Part shown: positions 6,541-14,438 of the stretch, piece by piece
How the letters are laid out: every line of letters starts with the position of its first letter
Numbering within the stretch: the first letter of the stretch is position 1
From: Nitrospiraceae bacterium
GTDB lineage: Bacteria > Nitrospirota > Thermodesulfovibrionia > Thermodesulfovibrionales > Dissulfurispiraceae
NCBI GenBank assembly: GCA_012517735.1
Contig: JAAYUK010000216.1
Coordinates: 1 to 41,410, forward strand
Direction of reading: 5' to 3'
DNA length: 41,410 bases
Position numbers and translations under genes: made by a program
The notes under the pieces: model-generated
Seen by the model: the letters and a program-made list of their open reading frames with translations, nothing else
Told to the model about the DNA's origin: nothing
Database searches by the model: none

Positions 6541-9117
6541 TCACCGGCTGATCGAAAACGGCCGGGGCGGATTTGAGGGGTCCGCCCCGTCGTTGTATTT
6601 CTGTTTGACCACAAGCTTGCCGTCGGTTCGGTTATAGACAACGTTGAAGGGATGGAGCATGCCGTCCAGGCGGTTGGGGTTCGACCCGACCGTAAAGGTC
6701 GCTTTTGCGGTAATGCCGACGATCGCCTGCGAAAGCTCCATGTCTCCCATATACTGGTTCAGGACGGCAGCATTGTTGAACGTAAACCGCAGTGTCACCG
6801 AGCCGCCCGATATGGAACCCGAAACCGGAACCCCGCCAGCAGGGGTCTGGAGCGTACCGCTCACAGCGGAACCCGATTGTGCGAGGGTCAGCTTGCCGTT
6901 GAATCGCCCCTTGCTGTCCGTCGCGGTCCAGGTTCCGGTGAGGGAAAACTCCTTTTTCGCCTCGGGTTTCGGAGGTTCAGGCTTCGTTTCAACCACCGGC
7001 GGTTGCGGTTTGGGCTTCTCAACAACCGGTTGCGGCACCGTCGGTTCAGGTTTCGGCTTCTCAACGACCGTCACCGCCTTTGACGCCCTCGCAAGAAGAA
7101 CCGGATTCGGTTTGTGCTTCATCCAGAGTTCGAGCGTCACCTGCATGACTCCCGGCCACACTGCCGGCAGGGTGAGACTGTCGGCGTAATTCACCCGTTT
7201 ACCATCGGCTATCCAGCTGAAATAGAGCGACTCCGCAGGCACGTTCGTTTCATCGATGGTTGCCCAAAGGTTCGCCGTATCGCCGACCGTCACCTGGTTA
7301 AATCCGTTGATCGAAACCTTCCCGAACGACTGCACCGCGGGCTTCACCGTCACCGGCATTTTCGTCTCTGCAGCCTTGATCCACTTTCCCTCGACCGCCT
7401 GCCAGACAACAACCCCGACCGTATGCTGCCCCGGCGCGCCAAACACTGTGCTCTGGCGGGCAGCGGCACCGGGAAGCTTGGCGCCATCAGCCATCCACGA
7501 GTAGCCGAAGGTAACCGGCCGCTCGTCGAGCGTTTTGGGAGCAACCGATACCTCATAGGTTCCTGACTGACCAGCCGTCAGTTCGGAAGGACCGGTCAGT
7601 GAGGCAACAAACGCCGCCTCCGTTACCGTGACCGTCTGAAGGGCTTCCCCCAGTTTGACGGTAGACTTCTTGTCTTCGGCGAGGGCGTACACCACGAGGG
7701 CAAAGCTCTGCCGGCCGGTCTGCACAGCCGTCTTCCTGAGTGTCGGCTGGGCGGAGATTACCTGCGAATCGGTTCCGGCACGCCATGCATACTTCAGGGC
7801 AGTCTTGACCGAATCCGGAACATCGACATTCGCCTGCAGCTCAATGACGCCGCCGACAACCGTCCGTTCGGTTCCCGAAATGGTTACCGATACCTTCGGC
7901 GTCAGCCGGATCTCGACACCGACCGGCTTCCCTGCATCTGCCTCATCGCTGGCAGGCGGCACCAGTACGTTTTTGCGTTCGGTTTTGAATCCGGAGGCTT
8001 CAATCGTTGCCACATAGGTAGCCGGCAGCACATTCCCAAAGCGGGCGATGCCGCGTTCATCGGTTGCTTCACTGCCGACTTCGGAGAGCGCAACGCTCAC
8101 ATCGCGAAGCGGCACTGAAAGGCCCTGCACCCGAATCAGCAGCGTGCGAAGCAATGGTTCGAGGGTGACCGAAACCGCATCTTCCCGCGAGGGACGCGCG
8201 CTGACCGCCGCCTGATGGGTTTTGTAGCCTTTTGCACGGACCGTCAGGGAGTAGTCGCTGTTTTTCACCCCCTTGAGAAAAGCGGTTCCCTGGGCGTCTG
8301 TCGATCCGGAGATGCGGGTCTCCCCGGTCAGCGACACCTGTGCCCCGGGAACCGGTTTGCCCGATGAGTCGGTTATCACATACCGGAGCACGCCCAATCC
8401 GGTCTGTGTCCGGTCGATCAGGTTGCGATGCACCTCGGAAAAGCGCTTGATGGTCGCGCCCTCGTCATCGGAGAATCCGGTGTACCCCTGATGCACCTCC
8501 ATCAGACGCCCCCACCCTTGGGTAGTAATGGCATTGTATGCGCTGTTTTCGAAGCCGCCGAACTTCCCCTGCGAACCGCCATGCATCCAGAGATCAAACG
8601 TGTATGGAACCCCATCGATAACAACGACCGGCGCGACATGGTTCAGGTTCACGTCGAACAGATATCCGCGGTTCAGCTGCTGCCAGCCCTCCTTGTAGCC
8701 GATAACCGAATAAATCTGTTTCTCCTGAAGCATTGCCCCTTTGAATGCCTCCGTAAGGGAATCGCTGAGATACCCGCAGGTACCGACTCCCTGATCGCCG
8801 AAACGATATCCGGCGACCGGCCGGGACAGATACGAAGTATTCGGCGAGATACCGAGTTCGTCGAGCTTCTTGCCGACTTCCGTCGCAATATAACGGGCGC
8901 GGTCAAGTTCATTGGCCGGAGCAGTGTTTTTGAGTTGGGCTCCGAACGACCTCCACCATGCCTTGTCTGGATAGGAAGACGTTGTTTCCGGCGTGTTCTG
9001 CCGGACCGGACCAGCATCGAAAGCAGACGAGCTGCCGGCAACAAGAATGACGATCAGGAGCGCAAGACATGACAGGATATGTCCGGAAAGCATCCGGTAA
9101 TGTGCCATCAATTTCAT
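6541..9117 (-). CDS. Secreted multidomain protein: putative Cys-His-Asp N-terminal domain, carboxypeptidase-regulatory-like and Ig/PKD-like repeats
   Basis: An 858-residue exported protein I cannot name. Residues 1-32 form a Sec signal peptide (hydrophobic 14-27, then GSSSAFDA). Residues about 50-215 contain VGTCGYLSDS (Cys114), LNHVAPVV (His160) and YTFDLW (Asp175), an order and spacing like transglutaminase/papain-fold enzymes; catalysis is inference. Two carboxypeptidase-regulatory-like beta domains follow (about 243-320 with GKPVPGAQVSL, and 323-390), then three Ig/PKD-like modules (about 408-500, 503-592, 597-685), each with a W in the core (YAWRAG, YSWMAD, FSWIAD). A KP/EP-rich linker (about 687-722) leads to a C-terminal beta domain (724-858) with GTWTA. 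The ATG at 9117 has GAGGAG upstream. It stands alone between fmdB (divergent) and rplU. Location is likely periplasm or surface. Confidence 0.8.
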   Translation of the reverse strand: MKLMAHYRMLSGHILSCLALLIVILVAGSSSAFDAGPVRQNTPETTSSYPDKAWWRSFGAQLKNTAPANELDRARYIATEVGKKLDELGISPNTSYLSRPVAGYRFGDQGVGTCGYLSDSLTEAFKGAMLQEKQIYSVIGYKEGWQQLNRGYLFDVNLNHVAPVVVIDGVPYTFDLWMHGGSQGKFGGFENSAYNAITTQGWGRLMEVHQGYTGFSDDEGATIKRFSEVHRNLIDRTQTGLGVLRYVITDSSGKPVPGAQVSLTGETRISGSTDAQGTAFLKGVKNSDYSLTVRAKGYKTHQAAVSARPSREDAVSVTLEPLLRTLLIRVQGLSVPLRDVSVALSEVGSEATDERGIARFGNVLPATYVATIEASGFKTERKNVLVPPASDEADAGKPVGVEIRLTPKVSVTISGTERTVVGGVIELQANVDVPDSVKTALKYAWRAGTDSQVISAQPTLRKTAVQTGRQSFALVVYALAEDKKSTVKLGEALQTVTVTEAAFVASLTGPSELTAGQSGTYEVSVAPKTLDERPVTFGYSWMADGAKLPGAAARQSTVFGAPGQHTVGVVVWQAVEGKWIKAAETKMPVTVKPAVQSFGKVSINGFNQVTVGDTANLWATIDETNVPAESLYFSWIADGKRVNYADSLTLPAVWPGVMQVTLELWMKHKPNPVLLARASKAVTVVEKPKPEPTVPQPVVEKPKPQPPVVETKPEPPKPEAKKEFSLTGTWTATDSKGRFNGKLTLAQSGSAVSGTLQTPAGGVPVSGSISGGSVTLRFTFNNAAVLNQYMGDMELSQAIVGITAKATFTVGSNPNRLDGMLHPFNVVYNRTDGKLVVKQKYNDGADPSNPPRPFSISR

Positions 9118-9193
9118 CGAAAGTCTCCTCTCGCGGGATTCCTTATTAATTTAGTATACGGCATTGCGAGCGTTGCATATGGGTTCCGGTTCC

Positions 9194-9223
9194 TTGACTG
9201 AAGGGCTCCGGGTCCGCTACATT
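9194..9223 (+). promoter_or_regulatory. Putative sigma-70 promoter of the fmdB unit
   Basis: TTGACT at 9194-9199 and TACATT at 9218-9223 are separated by 18 bp and sit 36 bp before the ATG at 9260. The -10 matches consensus at four of six positions. Confidence 0.45.
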
Positions 9224-9259
9224 AGAATTGGACATTTTTCATGCAGGAGGAGATACAGC

Positions 9260-9574
9260 ATGCCTATCTATGAGTACGGGTGTCAGAAATGCGGACATGA
9301 ACTCTCAAAAATGCAGAAGTTCAGCGACGCCCCGCTGACCGAATGTCCCCGGTGTGGCGGTGAACTGAGAAAGCTGATCTCGAACACATCGTTCGTGCTG
9401 AAAGGCGGCGGCTGGTATTCCGATGGATACGCATCAGCCGATGCCAAGGCACCGGCCTCGTCCGAAAAGGCGCCGGCGGCAGCATCGTGCGGAGCTTCCT
9501 GCTCCGGCGGCGGATGTGGTTCCGCTGCGGAAAAGGCCCAGACAACAGCTTCTCAAAAGGATGCGGCGGCATAA
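9260..9574 (+). CDS. FmdB-family zinc-ribbon regulatory protein
   Basis: Small 104-residue protein with the FmdB N-terminal zinc ribbon: MPIYEYGCQKCG, then TECPRCGGELRKLIS, giving two CxxC knuckles that would bind one zinc. The tail is alanine-rich and ends in a short Cys/Gly run (SCGASCSGGGCGS), typical for this family. The start at 9260 is fixed by AGGAGGAG nine bases upstream; a longer frame to 9164 has no such site. FmdB proteins were named from a putative regulator beside formamidase genes, but their biochemical role remains poorly known. The TIM-barrel gene begins 3 bp after its stop, so they are very likely co-transcribed. Confidence 0.9.
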   Translation: MPIYEYGCQKCGHELSKMQKFSDAPLTECPRCGGELRKLISNTSFVLKGGGWYSDGYASADAKAPASSEKAPAAASCGASCSGGGCGSAAEKAQTTASQKDAAA

Positions 9575-9577
9575 TCA

Positions 9578-10387
9578 ATGGCCGCCGCCCTCCCCTCGCC
9601 GCACGTCCACGTCCCGTTCCCCCGCATTGCCGAATTCAGCCATCTCATCCGTGAACGAAAACTCAACCTCGAAATCTACTTCAGCGCCGAATGCCTCGAC
9701 AGCCTGAGCGCCTGGGATATTTCCGATGTGCGCGACATCCTGTCATACCGTCCGTCGCTTTCGTTTCACGGCCCGTTCATGGATCTCAGCCCCGCCGCCA
9801 TGGACCTTCAGGTGCGGCAGGTTACCATCGACCGTTTTAGCCAGACCTTTGCGCTCGCCGAAATACTGCGCCCCCGCTGCATTGTTTTTCATTCCGGGTA
9901 CGAAAAATGGAAGTATTCACTCCGGATCGACACCTGGCTGGAGCGAAGCATCAACTTCTGGGAACCGTTTATCGAACGCGCCGCAAAACTGGGGACGACA
10001 ATCGCGATCGAAAATATCTTTGAGGATGAGCCGACGAATCTCCGCATGCTGATGGAAAAGATCGGCTCGGAGCATTTCGGCATCTGCTTCGATACCGGCC
10101 ATTTCGGCCTCTTTACCAGGGTTCCCCTCCAGACATGGATCGACGAGCTCGGAGCGTATTTCGTTGAACTCCATCTGCACGACAACGATACTACGGCGGA
10201 TCAGCATCTGCCGATCGGGGACGGCGTGTTTGATTTCCGCTCATTCTTTGCGGCAATTCACGGCAGGGAGCTTGTGCATACGATCGAAACCCATACCCCC
10301 GATCGCGTGATCAGGAGCATGGAGCAGTTCGCCCGTTTTATGCAAGATGTTTCACGAGATTCCGCAGGGCAAAACCGCGCAGGGTAG
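9578..10387 (+). CDS. Xylose isomerase-like TIM-barrel protein
   Basis: A 269-residue member of the sugar isomerase/AP endonuclease family (AP_endonuc_2 fold). Expected metal-ligand positions can be seen in order: FHSG (His), AIENIFE (Glu), CFDTGH (Asp/His), LHLHDND (His/Asp) and TIETHT (Glu), consistent with a divalent-metal site. The substrate cannot be deduced; sugar or sugar-phosphate isomerase/epimerase is most likely, and endonuclease IV activity is less likely. The ATG follows the fmdB stop by 3 bp, with a weak AAGGATG. Its last 50 bp overlap antisense with the end of the midA-like gene on the opposite strand. Confidence 0.85.
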   Translation: MAAALPSPHVHVPFPRIAEFSHLIRERKLNLEIYFSAECLDSLSAWDISDVRDILSYRPSLSFHGPFMDLSPAAMDLQVRQVTIDRFSQTFALAEILRPRCIVFHSGYEKWKYSLRIDTWLERSINFWEPFIERAAKLGTTIAIENIFEDEPTNLRMLMEKIGSEHFGICFDTGHFGLFTRVPLQTWIDELGAYFVELHLHDNDTTADQHLPIGDGVFDFRSFFAAIHGRELVHTIETHTPDRVIRSMEQFARFMQDVSRDSAGQNRAG

Positions 10388-11462
10388 GCAGCCGGTCGCC
10401 CTTGTACTGCATCAGCACTTTATGCGACTCTCCCAACCCGTCGGGCAGGATCAGGTTCTTGATGCGCGCTGAAGCAAACGCGTCCAGCTCCCCGAGCTCC
10501 TGCATCACCTCGTCGATGCCGAGCGATATCAGATAGGTGCCCTGAGGACAGTATCCGACCGTACGCAGTCCCGCCTCGTCGCCCTGCAGCCGGAGCGCCG
10601 TAAAATTCACATGCGCGGTGATGTCCTGCTCGCCAATGAGCTGGTAGGGATTGTCGTTGACCTCATGCTCATGATAGCAGAGCAGCGTTCCACGGTTGCG
10701 CTCGGCACAGTAATAGTCCGACGCAGGATACCCATAGTCGATCGTCAGCACAAAACCCTCGCGCAGTTTCGACGATACCGCATCAAGCCACGGACGGGTG
10801 CGCAGGTTCACTTCAGTGCGGTCGCCCGGGCGAAACACCGTCACGAGATCAGGGGCATAGGTATCAAGATAATCGATGACCTCAGGGCTGCACTGCCGGC
10901 CCTCTTCGACAAACTCTCCGTCATACTCTGCGACAAAAATCTCTTCAAACCCGTTGTCCATCTGGACAAGCCGGACCGGAAACGCGTCTACCAGCTCATT
11001 GGAAACGAAACAGCCCGTCACCGGCTCGATAATGGCATCCAGACTCTCGATCCAGCTGACGCACGACCCGAACACGCCCAGCCGTGACTGTTGCTCTGCC
11101 CGCGCAAAGGGATTCCGCTCAACGATGATATAGCGGAGCGCCTGCGAGACCAGGCGGCTGCTGAGGTAGGAAAGCAGGTCCTTTGCGCAATGCCCGGAAC
11201 CGGCGCCCATTTCGACGATCACAAAAGGGGAAGGATTGCCGAGCGCCAGCCAGCACTCCTCCATCTGCCTGCCGATCATGGCGCCAAATACCGGATGCAG
11301 ATGCGAACTGGTGTAAAAGTCGCCTGCGCGGCCGACCGGCATGACATCGCGCTGGTAGTAGCCAAATCCCGGTGCATAGAGCGCCGTTTCCATGAACTGC
11401 TCAAACGTGATCGGCCCGCTCCGGCGGATCTGATTTATCAGTCTGTCGCGCAGAATGCTCAC
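10338..11462 (-). CDS. SAM-dependent methyltransferase, MidA/NDUFAF7 family
   Basis: A 374-residue class I methyltransferase (formerly DUF185). Family marks include the N-terminal GPITFEQFMETALYAPGFGYY, the pocket GDFYTSSHLHPVFG, SAM motif I VEMGAGSGHCAKDLL, and SNELVDAFPV. The mitochondrial relative NDUFAF7 methylates a complex I subunit arginine; the bacterial target is not established. It starts with GTG overlapping the nadA stop (GTGA), with no separate ribosome binding site, so translation is probably coupled to nadA. The 3' end overlaps the convergent TIM-barrel gene by 50 bp. Confidence 0.9.
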   Translation of the reverse strand: MSILRDRLINQIRRSGPITFEQFMETALYAPGFGYYQRDVMPVGRAGDFYTSSHLHPVFGAMIGRQMEECWLALGNPSPFVIVEMGAGSGHCAKDLLSYLSSRLVSQALRYIIVERNPFARAEQQSRLGVFGSCVSWIESLDAIIEPVTGCFVSNELVDAFPVRLVQMDNGFEEIFVAEYDGEFVEEGRQCSPEVIDYLDTYAPDLVTVFRPGDRTEVNLRTRPWLDAVSSKLREGFVLTIDYGYPASDYYCAERNRGTLLCYHEHEVNDNPYQLIGEQDITAHVNFTALRLQGDEAGLRTVGYCPQGTYLISLGIDEVMQELGELDAFASARIKNLILPDGLGESHKVLMQYKGDRLPTLRGFALRNLVKHLA

Positions 11463-12448
11463 GACGGAATGGCGAGCATCCGGTCGAGCGCCTGCCTGGC
11501 CCGGATGCGGATGTCTTCCGGCACGGTAATAACATTGTCCATGTTCTTCAGTACGCGGAGGACGCTTTTCAGGGTAATCTTCTTCATGTTCGGGCAGATC
11601 ATGTCGCTGCGCAGCGGATGAAAAATCCTGTCCGGATTTTCCTTGCGGAGGCGATGCATCAGCCCGAGTTCGGTTCCGACGACGAACTCTTTTGCGCCGG
11701 ACTCCCGCGCATACCGGAGCATGCCGGAGGTACTCGTCACGCAGTCTGCGGCTTCAAGGACCTCAAGACGGCACTCGGGGTGCGCCATGACAACCGCATT
11801 CGGATGTTTTGCCCTCGCCTCGGCAACATGTTTTGCCGTAAGGCGGTCGTGGACATGACAGAACCCATCCCACGCGATAATCTGTTTGGAGGTGTGTTTC
11901 TGCGCCCAGGCGGAGAGATTCCGGTCAGGAATACAGATGATCCGCTCGTCCGGTAGCGATTCGACAACCTTTACCACATTGGCGGACGTGCAGCAGATAT
12001 CGCTCTCCGCCTTCACTGCAGCAGTGGTATTTACATAGGCGACCACCGGCGCTCCCGGATACTGTGCCTTGATGTCCCTGAGCGTAAAGTCATGCGGAAA
12101 AGCAAAGACCGGCTGCTGATCGTATCCGGGAAACGTGCGCCACACGGAACGTTCGTCGGAGACTTCAATCATGTCCGCCATCGGGCAGCCCGCATCCATG
12201 TCGGGAAGCAGGACGGTCTTGTCGGGTGACAGGATCGCCGCACTCTCCGCCATGAAATGAACGCCGCAAAAAACGATCACCGCGCAGTCGATTCCGGCGG
12301 CCGTGCGGGAAAGTTCGAGCGAATCACCGGTAAAATCAGCGATATCCTGCACTTCGTCGCGCTGATAGTTATGGGCAAGGATGATTGCACGTCGCTCCGT
12401 TTTGAGTTGCAGTATCTCGTCAATCAGTTCTTTCTGGTCCTGATTCAT
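11459..12448 (-). CDS. nadA: Quinolinate synthase A
   Basis: Condenses iminoaspartate with dihydroxyacetone phosphate to quinolinate in de novo NAD synthesis, using an oxygen-sensitive 4Fe-4S cluster. The 329 residues show the N-terminal IILAHNYQRDEVQDIADFTGDSLELS, AYVNTTAAVKAESD and HPEC motifs. Likely cluster ligands by comparison with the family are Cys88 (AGCPMADM), Cys197 (GFCHVH) and Cys285 (MICPNMKK). The ATG at 12448 has GAGGAG seven bases upstream. It lies 24 bp after the lytic transglycosylase gene and overlaps midA. No nadB or nadC is in the window. Confidence 0.96.
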   Translation of the reverse strand: MNQDQKELIDEILQLKTERRAIILAHNYQRDEVQDIADFTGDSLELSRTAAGIDCAVIVFCGVHFMAESAAILSPDKTVLLPDMDAGCPMADMIEVSDERSVWRTFPGYDQQPVFAFPHDFTLRDIKAQYPGAPVVAYVNTTAAVKAESDICCTSANVVKVVESLPDERIICIPDRNLSAWAQKHTSKQIIAWDGFCHVHDRLTAKHVAEARAKHPNAVVMAHPECRLEVLEAADCVTSTSGMLRYARESGAKEFVVGTELGLMHRLRKENPDRIFHPLRSDMICPNMKKITLKSVLRVLKNMDNVITVPEDIRIRARQALDRMLAIPS

Positions 12449-12472
12449 CTGTTCTCCTCGGAAATGTCTCGG

Positions 12473-13264
12473 CTATTGGGTTTTGCGCAATGATGGCAGA
12501 GAAGATGCAACATTTGTATAGGCAATGCTGCCGTCCCGGAGCACCACCTTGTATATCCTGGTCGTTGACTTCGGCCCGTTCATCAGGGGAAGAGACGCCA
12601 GCGGAGCCACGCCGGTATAGTCTCCGATAACCCGCTGCACGTACGTGACGGTTTCCGGAATCGAAGGCACGCCGCCCTTCCGCTCAACCCGCATCGGGCC
12701 GGCATTGTATGCGGCAATGGCGAGCGTCAGATTACCCTCAAACCGGTTGAGGAGGTGACGCAGATATTTCACGCCGCCTTCAATATTCTGCTCGGGATCA
12801 AATGGGTTATTGACGCCCATCAGGCTCGCCGTCTGCGGCATGAGCTGCATGAGTCCCATGGCACCTTTCGGCGAGACCGCCCGGTGGTTCCAGTTGGATT
12901 CCGCGCGGATTACCGACTTCACCAGTTTGGGATCGACATTATGTTTTTTCGCTTTTTCCTCAACAATGCCGGAGTATGCCGTCTTCCGGGCATGTACCGG
13001 CATCGGCTTGTCGTGAGGCGGTACGGCATATGACAGCTTGATGTCGGAGTCCTTTTTATCCGGTTTGGCCGGCTCCTTTGCCTGGGCGGCTTCCTGCGTC
13101 GGCTTCCGACGCTCCTTGATGATCAGCCGGTCCGTCTTCCGGTACGGCGTGTTGGTATACACGACGCTGCCGTCGGGAGCGATCGACCTGTAAATATCCG
13201 CTTCCGCGTTCCATACGGAAAAACAGAGACCCGCTGCAATCATCGCTACGAAATATCTCATCAT
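12473..13264 (-). CDS. Lytic transglycosylase (SLT family) with DUF4124-like flanks
   Basis: Periplasmic murein-cleaving enzyme, 263 residues from the ATG at 13264. A signal peptide (MMRYFVAMIAAGLCF, cleavage near NAEA) is followed by a DUF4124-type beta module (IYRSIAPDGSVVYTNTP), a charged linker, then the SLT domain: RAESNW with the catalytic Glu, SPKGAMGLMQLMP, GGVKYLRHLL and AIAAYNAGP. The extreme C-terminus repeats the N-terminal pattern as IYKVVLRDGSIAYTNV, so the catalytic domain is bracketed by two similar short motifs. A GTG at 13282 would add six residues; neither start has a good Shine-Dalgarno. First gene of an apparent LT-nadA-midA unit. Confidence 0.9.
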   Translation of the reverse strand: MMRYFVAMIAAGLCFSVWNAEADIYRSIAPDGSVVYTNTPYRKTDRLIIKERRKPTQEAAQAKEPAKPDKKDSDIKLSYAVPPHDKPMPVHARKTAYSGIVEEKAKKHNVDPKLVKSVIRAESNWNHRAVSPKGAMGLMQLMPQTASLMGVNNPFDPEQNIEGGVKYLRHLLNRFEGNLTLAIAAYNAGPMRVERKGGVPSIPETVTYVQRVIGDYTGVAPLASLPLMNGPKSTTRIYKVVLRDGSIAYTNVASSLPSLRKTQ

Positions 13265-13319
13265 TTGAGTGAATCTTATCACGCAAAGATGCTCAAATTC
13301 AAGCTTTTTGGGCTTTCGC

Positions 13320-13349
13320 TTGACAAAAAAAGCGGTTTTCAGGTTAAAT
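13320..13349 (+). promoter_or_regulatory. Sigma-70 promoter of tRNA-Val
   Basis: A perfect TTGACA at 13320-13325 and TTAAAT at 13344-13349 with an 18-bp spacer; the mature tRNA begins 11 bp later. Confidence 0.6.
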
Positions 13350-13360
13350 GTATGTCCTGA

Positions 13361-13435
<75 letters not shown>

Positions 13436-13449
13436 TTTGGAGAACGTTG

Positions 13450-13489
13450 AAGGGCAAGGCTTTGGAGGCTTTGCCCTTCTTCATTTTTT
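13450..13489 (+). terminator. Intrinsic terminator after tRNA-Val
   Basis: AAGGGCAAGGC (13450-13460) pairs with GCTTTGCCCTT (13468-13478) across a 7-nt loop, 11 bp with one G-U, followed by CTTCATTTTTT. Confidence 0.85.
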
Positions 13490-13747
13490 GCATCGTTCCC
13501 GTCGTGCGGAGTGGAATCGTAATGGTGATGGCACTGGTTTCGCCAGCATTTTTTTGCTTCTCATTCCTTCGTCAGATTCAGCAGAAAAATACCCCAAAAG
13601 CACTGTGAGCGGTCACGGTGCAATCAGCGCATTGCTGAAGTCCGTGCAGCGCCCGGGATACCCATGCGGCATCCGGTCTTCCGAACATCGCAAAACTGCG
13701 TCTTCATCCGTATTCACCGTTCGTTCCCGGCTGCCCTGAAAAGCTGG

Positions 13748-13753
13748 TATAAT
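13748..13753 (+). promoter_or_regulatory. Extended -10 promoter element before the P-loop-like gene
   Basis: TGGTATAAT (TG at 13745-13746, TATAAT at 13748-13753) is a perfect extended -10, 43 bp before the ATG at 13796. No good -35 is seen. The rest of 13490-13795 shows no coding or RNA feature I can support. Confidence 0.5.
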
Positions 13754-13795
13754 GGACTCGTCACCAATCAGAAGCGCTCCGGAGGGCAGTCAGGC

Positions 13796-14365
13796 ATGAC
13801 GACGGACCAGCAGCAACAGCATGGCACCAACGATGAACAGATCATCAGTGAGTTCCGGAACACCCTGGCACAATACAAAACCATTGTCGTCACCGGAGAT
13901 GAGGGCGTCGGCAAGATTGTTTTCTCGCTTGCGGCGATGAAGGATATGCCGAATGTATTGTATATCGGGAACCCTCTCGATTTTCGCGGCCAGAGCCGTC
14001 CCGGGGGATACGAACAATACCTCGACCATATAAAACCGCTCAAGCCCGATCTCTCAATTGTCGCCACCGAAACGGATACCCTCAGTCTCAAGCCTGAGCA
14101 ACTGATCGATTCTCATGCCATTCTGCTCATTGATGAAGTGTACGGCAGAAGTGAAACGCAGCGTGCAAAGCTGTATGAACTCATCGGCACCGAGGGGATC
14201 AAGACCGTTATTGTGACCGGCTGCATGAAGAATCTTCACAATCTCGTCTCCCTGGTCGATGCGGGCTTGATGCTCACCGGACGGTCCGCTCTTTTCATCG
14301 AGGGAGACTACATAAAAAAACTCTGCCCCCATCTGCAGCCCGAGTCGTTTACTCCGGAAAAATAG
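13796..14365 (+). CDS. Unrecognised P-loop NTPase-like protein
   Basis: A 189-residue soluble protein I do not recognise. A beta strand TIVVTGDEGVGKIVF (28-43) has the Walker A shape, but the usual Ser/Thr after Lys is Ile41, which would normally coordinate Mg2+. ILLIDEVYGRSE (109-120) looks like Walker B with an acidic pair. KTVIVTG at 136-142 could be a sensor strand. These suggest an AAA/RecA-type core with possibly impaired hydrolysis. The glutamine run QQQQ follows the start. The ATG at 13796 has GGAGGG upstream; the open frame back to 13664 lacks one. It is monocistronic between tRNA-Val and the convergent ACT gene. Confidence 0.7.
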   Translation: MTTDQQQQHGTNDEQIISEFRNTLAQYKTIVVTGDEGVGKIVFSLAAMKDMPNVLYIGNPLDFRGQSRPGGYEQYLDHIKPLKPDLSIVATETDTLSLKPEQLIDSHAILLIDEVYGRSETQRAKLYELIGTEGIKTVIVTGCMKNLHNLVSLVDAGLMLTGRSALFIEGDYIKKLCPHLQPESFTPEK

Positions 14366-14388
14366 GACTGCATCTCTGGGAACACCTG

Positions 14389-14421
14389 AAAAAAGACGGG
14401 GGCACGAGAATGTGCCCCCCG
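14389..14421 (-). terminator. Intrinsic terminator of the ACT-domain gene
   Basis: On the minus strand a GC-rich stem (CGGGGGGCAC with GTGCCCCCG, one bulged G; 14421-14397) closes a 6-nt loop and is followed by TCTTTTTT. It lies just past the stop at 14439. Confidence 0.8.
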
Positions 14422-14438
14422 TTGCATGATCGATCCAG

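Noticed and set aside
6441-6641. A 67-residue N-terminal extension of L21.
   Set aside because: Runs through the predicted promoter and into the upstream gene; the internal ATG at 6440 has a strong GGAGGTG and matches the family start.
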